A stretch of DNA of 25,698 nucleotides from CAZEER01 sp964511215. Its GTDB lineage: Bacteria > Fidelibacterota > Marinisomatia > Marinisomatales > UBA1611. Location: assembly GCA_964511215.1 (NCBI GenBank), contig CAZEER010000028.1, forward strand, positions 1-25,698. Direction: 5' to 3'. The notes under the pieces are model-generated. The model worked only from the letters and a program-made list of their open reading frames with translations, was not told the DNA's origin and made no database searches. Shown piece by piece: positions 8,107-15,785 of the stretch. A program made the translations under genes and the position numbers. The first letter of the stretch is position 1, and every line of letters begins with the position of its first letter.

Positions 8107-11100
8107 ATGTTTTTAAGATTATTTATAATCATCGGATTTTGTGGTGTTATTCTTGGTGAGAATTATTCTCTTAGCTTTGATGGAGTAGATGATTATGTTG
8201 AAATAGCAGATTCTGATGAACTTGATGGAATGGAACAACTTACTGTTCAATTCTGGGCAAATCTTTCTGAATATTCTTTAGATGCATCTATGGGAACAAA
8301 TTTCATTATGAAGACTGAACATCCTTCCGATTATAATTCATATAGCTTTTATACTGCTGGAGATGAGAATAGACTCACTTTCCGCGTTATGACGATATCA
8401 GGCTCAGCTGGAGCAGATCTATTTAATTATTCAGACCATGTTAACTTGAATGAATGGCATTTGTTTACAGGTGTATACGATGGTCAAAATATCCAACTTT
8501 ACATCGATGGGGTTTTAATGGTTGAAGATGATCTCTCTGGTACGGTAATACAGAATGAATATCCAGTAACTATAGCTAATATCAATAATCCTGCATCAAC
8601 TAAGAATTATTATGGGAAGATGGATGCTCTTTCAATTTGGGATACCGCTCTTTCTCTTTCAGATATACAATTATATTTGTCTTCCTCACCTGAAGGTATC
8701 GAAGAAAATTTAATCGGTTATTGGGATTTTAATGAAGGTAGTGGTAACGTATTAACTGATGTAAGTGGCAGTGGTAATAATGGTGTAATCTATGGTGCAT
8801 CTTGGAGTGATGGTGTGTCTCCTCTCCCTAATATTGCAGTTTCACCTGACTCCCTTGTGCAGCAGTTGTACATGGGAGATTCCATTGAGCAAATATTGAC
8901 AATATATAATAATGGTGAAGCTGACCTTATATGGGATTTGGGTTTCTCATCTTTTCGCGATTCAAATGAAGAATTTACTCTACCCGAAATGTTTAGAAAC
9001 GATATGCTATATTCAGAAAGTGGATCAACAGGTGAAGAATATTACACTGATGATAATGTAGATTTTAATTATGCTGCAAACTCAGATAGAGATGGGCTAT
9101 ATGATATTTTAGTCTATAATAATAGTACTATTGCTAACATCATTAATGAACACTCAGAACTTAGTGCAACATCTGTACAATACCCTAATGCAGAGACTCT
9201 TGAAGATGTAGATGTATTATTTAATATAAGAAAAAATAATGAGCAACCTGAGGCTACCTTGGAATGGATTTACAATGGCGGAACCTGGGTAGGTGAATGG
9301 AGTAGTAATGATTATCCTATCAGTAGTTGGGGGGTGATTGGAGGTAGTGTTAATGGTGGATCGTGTTGTACTCAGAGTATTAGCATACTTGATCAGGGAC
9401 ATTGGCTTGCGCAGAATATTGATTGGGACAATATTCCTATAGGAGCAGGCCCAACCCAATTTCAGAGAAATATCACAATAAATGATTCAGAAGCCAGTGT
9501 CATAGTATCTTCATATCATAGTGTTTACGGAGAAATACCTCTCATTGTTGAGAAATCTTATGGCAATGGTACAATTATTCTTTTTAATTGGGACTACCAG
9601 GATAGCCCAAATAATTACAATGGCGTGCCAGAAATGATCAGACAGATGGCCTACTATGCTGCTGCTATTTCTGGTGGTGTAAATTGGATCTCATTTTCAG
9701 AAACATCTGGGGTAGTCAGCCCAGGATCATCTCAAAATATTCAGTTAGAATTAAATACTCTGGATTTAGATGCTGGGACTTATGATACAGAAATTTTTAT
9801 TCATAGCAATGACCTAGATCAGGCTTCTTTGGGAATACCTGTACAATTGACTGTGGAAATTCCTTATCCTGAAATAGAAATTTCTCCTTTAAGCTTTGAT
9901 GAAGTTCTTTTCGTCGGAGATTCGATTGAAAGATCATTGACAATCAGTAACAGTGGTGTAGCTACACTTGATTGGAATTTAAATTTTTATGATTATGGTC
10001 GTGATGGGACATCTTATACTTTTACAAATTGTGGTAAAGAGGGGCATCTTGGACCATCTCAAAGTGAATGTGATGTTGAATATCAAGGTACATCATTGCA
10101 ACAGATGGTAGATGTGACAGATGGTATCCAAGAGTGGATGGTTCCACAGACAGGTCATTATACTATTGAAGCATTGGGCGCACAGGGCGGTGCTGGAACA
10201 ACTAATGGTGGAGTAGATGGTGGATTAGGTGCTAGAATGAAAGGAGAATTTTATTTATCTGCAGGAAGTCAATTATATATTCTGATTGGTCAACAAGCTG
10301 ATGGCATTAGTCGTGGTGGTAGCAACGCAGGTGGCGGTGGTGGCGGTGGTACTTTTGTAGTATTAGATTCTAATACTCCTTTGTTGGTTGCTGGTGGTGG
10401 TGGTGGAACTGGGGCAAATTCAGGTGTCATCAATACAAATACTCATGGACAATCAGGTGAGAGTGGTGGAATTTCTAGTCAAAATTCAAGTGTTAGTCAA
10501 GATGGGGAAGGTGGCTATTCTGGATATGATGGTGCAGGTGGTGGAGGCTTTTATGGAAATGGAATTAACTCCGAAAGTGTAGGGCTTGGTGGCTCTTCAT
10601 TTATAAATGGAGGCATCGGAGGTCTTTTTGGCCAAGATTGTGGTTACCCATGTGGGTCGCATATGGGTTATGGTGGTTTCGGCGGTGGCGGCGGTGTAGG
10701 ACACGCCGGCGGTGGCGGTGGCGGTTACTCAGGTGGTAATGGTACCGGACAGTGGGGTAATGGTTCTTGGACAGGCGGTGGAGGCTCATTTAATGTAGGC
10801 CAAAATCAGGAAAATCAGTCAGGTATTAATTCGGGTCACGGTCTTGTTATTATTACACCTAACAGTTTAATCACCCCATGGGCAGAATTATCTGAAGCTT
10901 ATGGATCAATATCTGTAGGACAATCAGATACTATAGAGGTTGAATTTAATGCATCTGAATTAGAATTTGGTACATACTCAGCTGGAATTAGAGTAATAAG
11001 TAACGATGAAGATGAATCAATAATAGATATTCCATTATCTCTAACTGTTTATGATGATGTGACAATAACTGATATAGATGATGCATCAATAAATGAAGAT

Positions 11101-13455
11101 TCCCAGCTGAACTTGTTTTTATCAAATAATTATACAGCTTATGATTATATCTATAGCGCTAACACCGATACATCTGCAGTAGTTGCATTTATTGAAAATG
11201 ATACCTTACGATTAATACCACAGCTAGATTGGACAGGTGTTGTATCTGTTTCGGTGACATTAACTCTGGAGAATTATTTATCAGACACTACAGAATTTAT
11301 ACTCACGGTATTACCAGTTAATGATCCTCCAAATGCATATAATGAGGTATTCTATGTTAATGNNNNNNNNNNNNNNNNNNNNNNNNNNNNNNNNNNNNNN
11401 NNNNNNNNNNNNNNNNNNNNNNNNNNNNNNNNNNNNNNNNNNNNNNNNNNNNNNNNNNNNNNCTTAATGCTTGAGATATCTGTATCTGATGTAGATAATT
11501 CAGATATTACTCTATCAGTATCAACATCAGATCCTGAATTTGGTTCTATTGAGATTACAGATACACTTCTCACTATTAATCCTGTTCCAGATTGGAATGA
11601 TACACTAATGCTTACGGTTACCGCAAATGACAATATGGATCGTGCAATAGATACAGAAGACTTTCATTTGATTGTATTACCAGTTAATGATCCTCCAAAT
11701 GCATATAATGAGGTATTCTATGTTAATGAGGATGATACACTGTATGCGGTTCTACCTGCGGATGATGGCGATTTTCTTGATGGTGTATATGACAGTCAGA
11801 ATTTGACATTTTCAGCCTTAGATGGGTTTTTAAATGGCTCATACTCTATTGATGGAAGTAGTGGACAACTGACTTATATTCCAAATGCTGATTATTTTGG
11901 AGCTGATAGCATGGTTTTTATGGTTGTGGATGATGGAATCACGGGCAATGAAACATATCCATTATCTGATTCTGCTATGATTATTGTACAAACATTGCCG
12001 GTGAATGATAGTCCTGTTATTGGTAGTATTTCAGATACATCAATGTACGAAGATTCAACCTTAATGCTTGAGATATCTGTATCTGATGTAGATAATTCAG
12101 ATATTACTCTATCATCCCATATTACAAATTCGGATTATTTATCTATAAATATAGAGGATACCATTATTCATATAAACTCATACTTTAACTGGTATGGTAG
12201 CGTTACGGTTACAATAATTGCAAATGACAATATGGATCGTGCAATAGATATTGAAGAATTCGAATTAATTGTTTTACCTGTCAATGACCCACCTGAATTT
12301 GGTGAGTTAAATGAATTAGTTGGTGTGGGAATGAATTTCAATTTACCTATAGTTGCCTATGATATTGATATGGATACATTAGATATTATATTTGATACAA
12401 CCTGGAATTACCCAGATTGGATTATAATTGAGGATGATCCATTCAGGCTTGTTGGAAGTGCACCTGATGAAGGAAATTTTAATTTTCCTCTAATCCTTAC
12501 TGATGGCTTTGAAACAATTGTCGATACATTTAATCTTAGTGCTCAATATTTTCATCCCAGAATTACTGCAATAGATGATGTGCCAGAGGACGAAGGTGGG
12601 CGAGTGTATATTCATTTTCAAAGTTCATATTTTGATCAAACTGAACAAACAAATCAATTTTATTCCGTTTACAGATTAGATAATCTATCAGATAGTTTAA
12701 TTTGGGTAGGTGTGGGTACCGCTTCGGCTACAGGTATGGAAGAATACACTCTTGAAGTATCTACTATTAGAGATTCTACAAATGAGCATAACGGACTGAC
12801 AGAGTTTAAAGTATTGGCATTTACTGATTCTGGTACCTTTCACTCTGATCCTATGAATGGATATTCTATAGATAATATTGCACCTGATACTCCAGGCAGT
12901 TTTACGGTAGCAATTATAGAACAAGGTATTCAATTAAATTGGGAAGAATCTAACGCTGCAGATTTTGAAATTTTTAATTTAGAAAAATCATTATCAGAGA
13001 GTTTTGCTGAGCTTGACTTAATTATTCTAACAGAGACATCGTATCTGGATACTAGTTATGCGTTAAATGAAAACTATTATTACCGTTTATCTGCATTAGA
13101 TCATTCTGGGAATTCAAGTGAGTATACAGAAATAGTTTCTGCGATATTGCTCAGTATAGATGAAGATTTAATCCCGGATGATTTTGCATTATATCAAAAT
13201 TTTCCAAATCCATTTAATCCTGTGACTACTATTCGCTTTGACATTCCTGAGCAGTCCCATGTTTTAATACAAATTTTTGATGTACAGGGTAGGAAAGTCA
13301 ATACAATTATAAATGAGACAATTAATCCTGGAAAACAACATGCTTTATGGGATGCTACAAATGATATAGGAGAACCGGTATCTGCTGGAATGTATTTTTA
13401 TTTAATTAAAGCTGGTGATTATACTAAAACAAGAAAAATGATTTTATTAAAGTGA
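8107..13455 (+). CDS. Giant multidomain T9SS-secreted surface protein (LamG, ALK-like Gly-rich, cadherin-like, FN3, sorting domain)
   Basis: The ATG at 8107 is preferred over the in-frame TTG at 8080 because it has AGAGG at correct spacing and starts a signal peptide (MFLRLFIIIGFCGVILG). Order: LamG/concanavalin-like domain (about residues 17-241, LSFDGVDDYVEI to GYWDFNEGSG); anchor-type Ig segment (244-280, TIYNNGEADLIW); a ThuA/GATase-like alpha-beta region, tentative (325-518); a second anchor segment (588-628); ALK/LTK-type glycine-rich domain (about 636-919); a third anchor segment; cadherin-like repeats joined by VLPVNDPP linkers; a dystroglycan-type Ig domain (about nt 12290-12545); an FN3 domain (about nt 12880-13145); and a C-terminal T9SS type A sorting domain (about nt 13165-13455, FPNPFNP and SAGMYFYLI). 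No enzyme active site is recognised, so adhesion or polysaccharide binding is inferred. A 100-N gap lies inside it, so the true length is probably greater. Confidence 0.9.
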   Translation: MFLRLFIIIGFCGVILGENYSLSFDGVDDYVEIADSDELDGMEQLTVQFWANLSEYSLDASMGTNFIMKTEHPSDYNSYSFYTAGDENRLTFRVMTISGSAGADLFNYSDHVNLNEWHLFTGVYDGQNIQLYIDGVLMVEDDLSGTVIQNEYPVTIANINNPASTKNYYGKMDALSIWDTALSLSDIQLYLSSSPEGIEENLIGYWDFNEGSGNVLTDVSGSGNNGVIYGASWSDGVSPLPNIAVSPDSLVQQLYMGDSIEQILTIYNNGEADLIWDLGFSSFRDSNEEFTLPEMFRNDMLYSESGSTGEEYYTDDNVDFNYAANSDRDGLYDILVYNNSTIANIINEHSELSATSVQYPNAETLEDVDVLFNIRKNNEQPEATLEWIYNGGTWVGEWSSNDYPISSWGVIGGSVNGGSCCTQSISILDQGHWLAQNIDWDNIPIGAGPTQFQRNITINDSEASVIVSSYHSVYGEIPLIVEKSYGNGTIILFNWDYQDSPNNYNGVPEMIRQMAYYAAAISGGVNWISFSETSGVVSPGSSQNIQLELNTLDLDAGTYDTEIFIHSNDLDQASLGIPVQLTVEIPYPEIEISPLSFDEVLFVGDSIERSLTISNSGVATLDWNLNFYDYGRDGTSYTFTNCGKEGHLGPSQSECDVEYQGTSLQQMVDVTDGIQEWMVPQTGHYTIEALGAQGGAGTTNGGVDGGLGARMKGEFYLSAGSQLYILIGQQADGISRGGSNAGGGGGGGTFVVLDSNTPLLVAGGGGGTGANSGVINTNTHGQSGESGGISSQNSSVSQDGEGGYSGYDGAGGGGFYGNGINSESVGLGGSSFINGGIGGLFGQDCGYPCGSHMGYGGFGGGGGVGHAGGGGGGYSGGNGTGQWGNGSWTGGGGSFNVGQNQENQSGINSGHGLVIITPNSLITPWAELSEAYGSISVGQSDTIEVEFNASELEFGTYSAGIRVISNDEDESIIDIPLSLTVYDDVTITDIDDASINEDSQLNLFLSNNYTAYDYIYSANTDTSAVVAFIENDTLRLIPQLDWTGVVSVSVTLTLENYLSDTTEFILTVLPVNDPPNAYNEVFYVNXXXXXXXXXXXXXXXXXXXXXXXXXXXXXXXXXXLMLEISVSDVDNSDITLSVSTSDPEFGSIEITDTLLTINPVPDWNDTLMLTVTANDNMDRAIDTEDFHLIVLPVNDPPNAYNEVFYVNEDDTLYAVLPADDGDFLDGVYDSQNLTFSALDGFLNGSYSIDGSSGQLTYIPNADYFGADSMVFMVVDDGITGNETYPLSDSAMIIVQTLPVNDSPVIGSISDTSMYEDSTLMLEISVSDVDNSDITLSSHITNSDYLSINIEDTIIHINSYFNWYGSVTVTIIANDNMDRAIDIEEFELIVLPVNDPPEFGELNELVGVGMNFNLPIVAYDIDMDTLDIIFDTTWNYPDWIIIEDDPFRLVGSAPDEGNFNFPLILTDGFETIVDTFNLSAQYFHPRITAIDDVPEDEGGRVYIHFQSSYFDQTEQTNQFYSVYRLDNLSDSLIWVGVGTASATGMEEYTLEVSTIRDSTNEHNGLTEFKVLAFTDSGTFHSDPMNGYSIDNIAPDTPGSFTVAIIEQGIQLNWEESNAADFEIFNLEKSLSESFAELDLIILTETSYLDTSYALNENYYYRLSALDHSGNSSEYTEIVSAILLSIDEDLIPDDFALYQNFPNPFNPVTTIRFDIPEQSHVLIQIFDVQGRKVNTIINETINPGKQHALWDATNDIGEPVSAGMYFYLIKAGDYTKTRKMILLK
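11308..12250 (+). repeat. Tandem duplication of cadherin-like modules, period 597 nt, interrupted by the N gap
   Basis: Exact direct repeats: 11308-11362 equals 11674-11728 (55 nt), and 11463-11517 equals 12060-12114 (55 nt). A further 31-nt exact match at 11623-11653 and 12220-12250 is in the same 597-nt register (199 codons). Between the exact blocks the copies diverge clearly (11518-11622 against 12115-12219). The pattern fits a tandem domain duplication with patchy identity. Confidence 0.85.
11363..11462. other. Assembly gap (100 N) inside the T9SS gene
   Basis: Exactly 100 N, a conventional placeholder length. Both flanks are repeat sequence, each exactly 55 nt long, as expected when a k-mer assembler breaks at a collapsed repeat. 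In the complete second copy the matching interval (11729-12059) is 331 nt. Both 331 and 100 leave the same remainder on division by 3, so the downstream frame is consistent with that missing length. Confidence 0.97.
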
Positions 13456-13474
13456 TTAATTTTGAATTTTTATG

Positions 13475-13504
13475 AAAAAACCTCGTTTATAGCGGGGTTT
13501 TTTT
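13475..13504 (+). terminator. Rho-independent terminator after the T9SS gene
   Basis: CCTCG (13481-13485) pairs with CGGGG (13493-13497, one G-U) around a 7-nt loop; the stem is flanked by A6 upstream and a T7 run downstream that can extend the pairing. It lies 19 nt after the stop of the giant gene and separates it from the next transcription unit. Confidence 0.88.
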
Positions 13505-13552
13505 GTTTCCTGATTTGATTATATATTCGCGGCCGGAAAAAATGATTTAGTA

Positions 13553-13738
13553 ATGAGAAAAATAATAACATTAGTAAACAGCAAAAGAACAGCAATTGCT
13601 TTATTAATAATTTTAAATTTGATCCAGATTAGAGCACTAGGATTAGTTCGCCTAGAGTTAAAAAAGGTAACTCAGGAATTAATTCTAATAAAAAAGCAAT
13701 ATACTTCAATACAGGACAAAAATGATTCGTCTTACTAG
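13553..13738 (+). CDS. Small single-pass membrane protein with coiled-coil tail
   Basis: 61 residues: basic N-terminus, one hydrophobic segment (about residues 14-27, AIALLIILNLIQI), then a Lys/Glu/Leu-rich helix with heptad-like spacing. The size and layout resemble small bitopic coiled-coil proteins, but I do not recognise a family. Its last 17 nt overlap the start of the LRR lipoprotein gene in another frame, which suggests translational coupling and supports it as a real gene. It is the first gene after the terminator at 13475-13504. It could still be a chance ORF. Confidence 0.5.
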   Translation: MRKIITLVNSKRTAIALLIILNLIQIRALGLVRLELKKVTQELILIKKQYTSIQDKNDSSY

Positions 13739-15323
13739 GTTTCTTCTTGCCTGTACTAATTTAGTTATATTATTCTGGGGATGTGCTGGTGCTCCAGAGC
13801 CCACTCTCGAACCCATAGCTCTTGCTCCAGAACCCGAGCCAGAGCCGGTCATCACTCCTCGACCACCTGAACCAGAAATTGTAGCGGTACCTCCTTCACC
13901 ACCTGATCCGATTAATATTAAATCAGTAACATATGATTTGAGTCAAATGACAATTGAATGGGAGGAATCATCAGATACTGATTTCAAAGTTTATGAGCTA
14001 TTAAAATATAATAATAATCAAAAAGTTGATACTCTTGGAAAATTTTTTGATATTAAAAATACAAGTTTCAGTTTAGAAAGATTTGACCCAACAATTGAAA
14101 ATTGGTTTTGGATTATAATAAAAAATAATTCTGGACTAGGTACTGAAGGAGAGAAGATGACCCACTTTTTGGAAAGTGAAGCGCCAAAAATATCTAAGCT
14201 ATATAAATTGGAGGGACAGGATGATCTAAGAATCAGTTGGACAGAGAATCACGATAAAGATTTTTTTAAGTATACTATATATAGATCAAAAACCAATGAT
14301 ATGGTAAATAAAGAACCTATAAAAGAGATTTTCTCCTCAGAAGATACGCTGGAGGTACTTTCAATAGACTCGCTATATTTTTATCAAATAGGCGTGCAAG
14401 ACTATTGGAATCTAGAATCATATAGTAATGTAATGAGGGGGGATTATTACGTTGAAATATGGGGCGAAAGATTTTCGCTGGTTGAAACTAAAAAATTGGA
14501 TTTCTCATCACAAAATTTATTTGGTGAAATACCAAAAGAAATTGGGAAATTAATTAATCTAGAGATTTTACTTATTCAGAATAACTATTTATCAGGTGAA
14601 ATCCCAGATGAGTTATGGAATCTTAATAAACTAAAAGTATTTAATATGAGTAATAATCAATTTAATTCTAAAATTCCTGAAGATATTTATAAACTTTATT
14701 CTATTGAGGAGTTATGGATGTCTCATAATAGTTTTATTGGGGAAATACCATATCAACTTTTCAATCTGCCTAATTTGACCTCTTTAAATCTTAGTAATAA
14801 TAAAATATCAGGTAGTTTAAGCGAGGCTATTGAGAGACTCAGTAATATTGTTTATTTAAATTTATATAATAACCGTATCACAGGATTTATTCCACCTGAA
14901 ATAGGTAATCTAAAAAAGATAGAATTTCTTAGTCTTGGTGAAAATTGGATTGTTGGAGAAATTCCTGTTGAAATAGCTAATGCAACGAATTTGGAATCCT
15001 TAGCACTATTTAATAATAAGCTAATAGGTGAAATCCCTGATGGTATTACATCCTGTAGGAATCTAAAATATTTAAGCCTTTTTGGCAATCAACTGATAGG
15101 TGAAATACCTGTGCAATTATTTAGTGAGTTAAATCTCTCTTATTTACGATTAAATAATAATATGCTAGATAAAATTGATTATGATTCCATTTGTGAATCG
15201 GGCTACAATTGGGAGAAAAGCATGTATTTTGATCTTTCCAATAATCAGTTTGATAATGAATTGCCTGTGTGTTTTTCTGAACCTGTATTTTTTGAATTAT
15301 ATTCTTCATATAATAAAAAATAA
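13722..15323 (+). CDS. Lipoprotein with FN3-like domains and plant-type leucine-rich repeats
   Basis: 533 residues. A lipoprotein signal with lipobox LFWGC (lipidated Cys21) is followed by a Pro/Glu-rich spacer (about residues 25-65, repeated EPEP), two FN3-like domains (about 66-155 and 160-245), and an LRR array (about 255-525) of roughly ten 24-residue repeats. The repeats follow the plant-type consensus LxxLxLxxNxLxGxIPxxI, for example NLSNNKISG and LFNNKLIGEIP. The last repeat ends with a cysteine-containing cap (DELPVCF-like, with an earlier Cys in DSICESG). The protein is predicted to sit on the outer membrane, possibly on the cell surface, and LRR arrays usually bind proteins or glycans. 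No enzyme domain is seen. It overlaps the small upstream gene by 17 nt. Confidence 0.85.
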   Translation: MIRLTRFLLACTNLVILFWGCAGAPEPTLEPIALAPEPEPEPVITPRPPEPEIVAVPPSPPDPINIKSVTYDLSQMTIEWEESSDTDFKVYELLKYNNNQKVDTLGKFFDIKNTSFSLERFDPTIENWFWIIIKNNSGLGTEGEKMTHFLESEAPKISKLYKLEGQDDLRISWTENHDKDFFKYTIYRSKTNDMVNKEPIKEIFSSEDTLEVLSIDSLYFYQIGVQDYWNLESYSNVMRGDYYVEIWGERFSLVETKKLDFSSQNLFGEIPKEIGKLINLEILLIQNNYLSGEIPDELWNLNKLKVFNMSNNQFNSKIPEDIYKLYSIEELWMSHNSFIGEIPYQLFNLPNLTSLNLSNNKISGSLSEAIERLSNIVYLNLYNNRITGFIPPEIGNLKKIEFLSLGENWIVGEIPVEIANATNLESLALFNNKLIGEIPDGITSCRNLKYLSLFGNQLIGEIPVQLFSELNLSYLRLNNNMLDKIDYDSICESGYNWEKSMYFDLSNNQFDNELPVCFSEPVFFELYSSYNKK

Positions 15324-15359
15324 GTAGAGTGTAATATGATTGATTTATTCTAGATTTAT

Positions 15360-15399
15360 CTATTATTTCAGCAGGTAAATAATAGTCTTTTCAACTTTT
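15360..15399 (+). terminator. Possible weak AT-rich terminator or 5' leader hairpin before arsC
   Basis: A perfect 9-bp inverted repeat (15360-15368 and 15377-15385) with an 8-nt loop, followed by T-rich sequence (TCTTTT and CTTTT). The stem has only one C-G pair. It could end the LRR lipoprotein transcript or act as a leader structure for the selenoprotein gene; the sequence does not decide which. Confidence 0.4.
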
Positions 15400-15420
15400 A
15401 GCAAATAATTTGGAGAAATT

Positions 15421-15783
15421 ATGCCAAGATTAGTACTCTACCATAACCCCCGCTGAGGAAAAAGTCGCGGAGCCGTGTCGCTGCTACAAGAAAAAAAAAT
15501 AGATTATACTATAATCGAGTATATTAAACATCCTCTGAAAAAGAGTGAAATTCTTTCTCTATCGAAAAAATTAGGAAAGGCTCCAGGAGAGTTCGTACGC
15601 AGAGGAGAGGCGGATTTTAAAAATAATCTTTGTGAAACAGATTTGCATAATGATGAAAAGATTGCAGAAGCAATGTCAAGATTTCCAAAACTTATTGAGC
15701 GGCCAATACTTGTTAAAGATAATCGCGGTGTTGTTGGGCGTCCTCTTGAAAATATTTTAAATTTATTATCTGAAAAGGAATAA
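15421..15783 (+). CDS. arsC: Selenocysteine-containing arsenate reductase-family protein (ArsC), UGA recoded at codon 12
   Basis: Starting at the ATG at 15421, with GGAG a few bases upstream, the frame runs to a TAA at 15783 with one in-frame TGA at 15454-15456. With TGA read as Sec (U) the protein has 120 residues and opens MPRLVLYHNPRUGKSRGA, where plasmid R773 ArsC of E. coli has YHNPACGTSR. Sec falls exactly on catalytic Cys12, and His8, Arg60 (FVRRGE), Arg94 (LIERPI) and Arg107 (VGRPLE) are in ungapped register with the known active-site residues. The family reduces arsenate to arsenite with glutathione and glutaredoxin; a related thiol-redox role is possible, since no arsR, arsB or acr3 is nearby. 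UGA is used as an ordinary stop elsewhere (13453-13455, 19625-19627). Conventional gene calling would start at the GTG at 15475 and lose the active site. The next gene begins 2 nt downstream. Confidence 0.92.
15463..15485 (+). promoter_or_regulatory. Candidate bacterial SECIS element
   Basis: The hairpin starts 7 nt after the UGA: AGT (15463-15465) pairs with GCT (15483-15485), then a C-T mismatch, then GCGG (15467-15470) pairs with TCGC (15478-15481, one G-U), leaving the loop AGCCGTG. The loop contains a GU 18 nt after the UGA, within the range known for bacterial SECIS elements read by SelB. The GC-rich codons here (GCC GTG TCG CTG in a row) are unlike the A/T-ending codons of neighbouring genes, which suggests selection on RNA structure. 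Folding was done by eye. Confidence 0.7.
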
Positions 15784-15785
15784 AA

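Noticed and set aside
9217..9459. Minus-strand ORF inside the T9SS gene, and similar short minus-strand ORFs elsewhere
   Set aside because: All lie fully inside convincing + strand genes, with no domain, signal or ribosome binding site.
10601..10789. Antisense His/Arg-rich ORF opposite the glycine-rich region
   Set aside because: It is the mirror of GGT/GGC glycine codons; no start signals or recognisable protein features.
10012..10863. Eukaryotic contamination as the source of the ALK-like domain
   Set aside because: The domain is in one continuous bacterial-style gene with a signal peptide, T9SS sorting domain and no introns.
15454..15456. TGA as a genome-wide reassigned codon (Gly or Trp code) instead of selenocysteine
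   Set aside because: TGA ends other intact genes here (13453-13455 and 19625-19627), all other long frames lack internal TGA, and Gly or Trp at ArsC position 12 would destroy the active site.
15475..15783. A 102-residue protein starting at the GTG at 15475
   Set aside because: It would lack the first strand and the active-site loop, the GTG lies in the SECIS-like loop, and a well-placed ribosome binding site and conserved ArsC N-terminus exist upstream.
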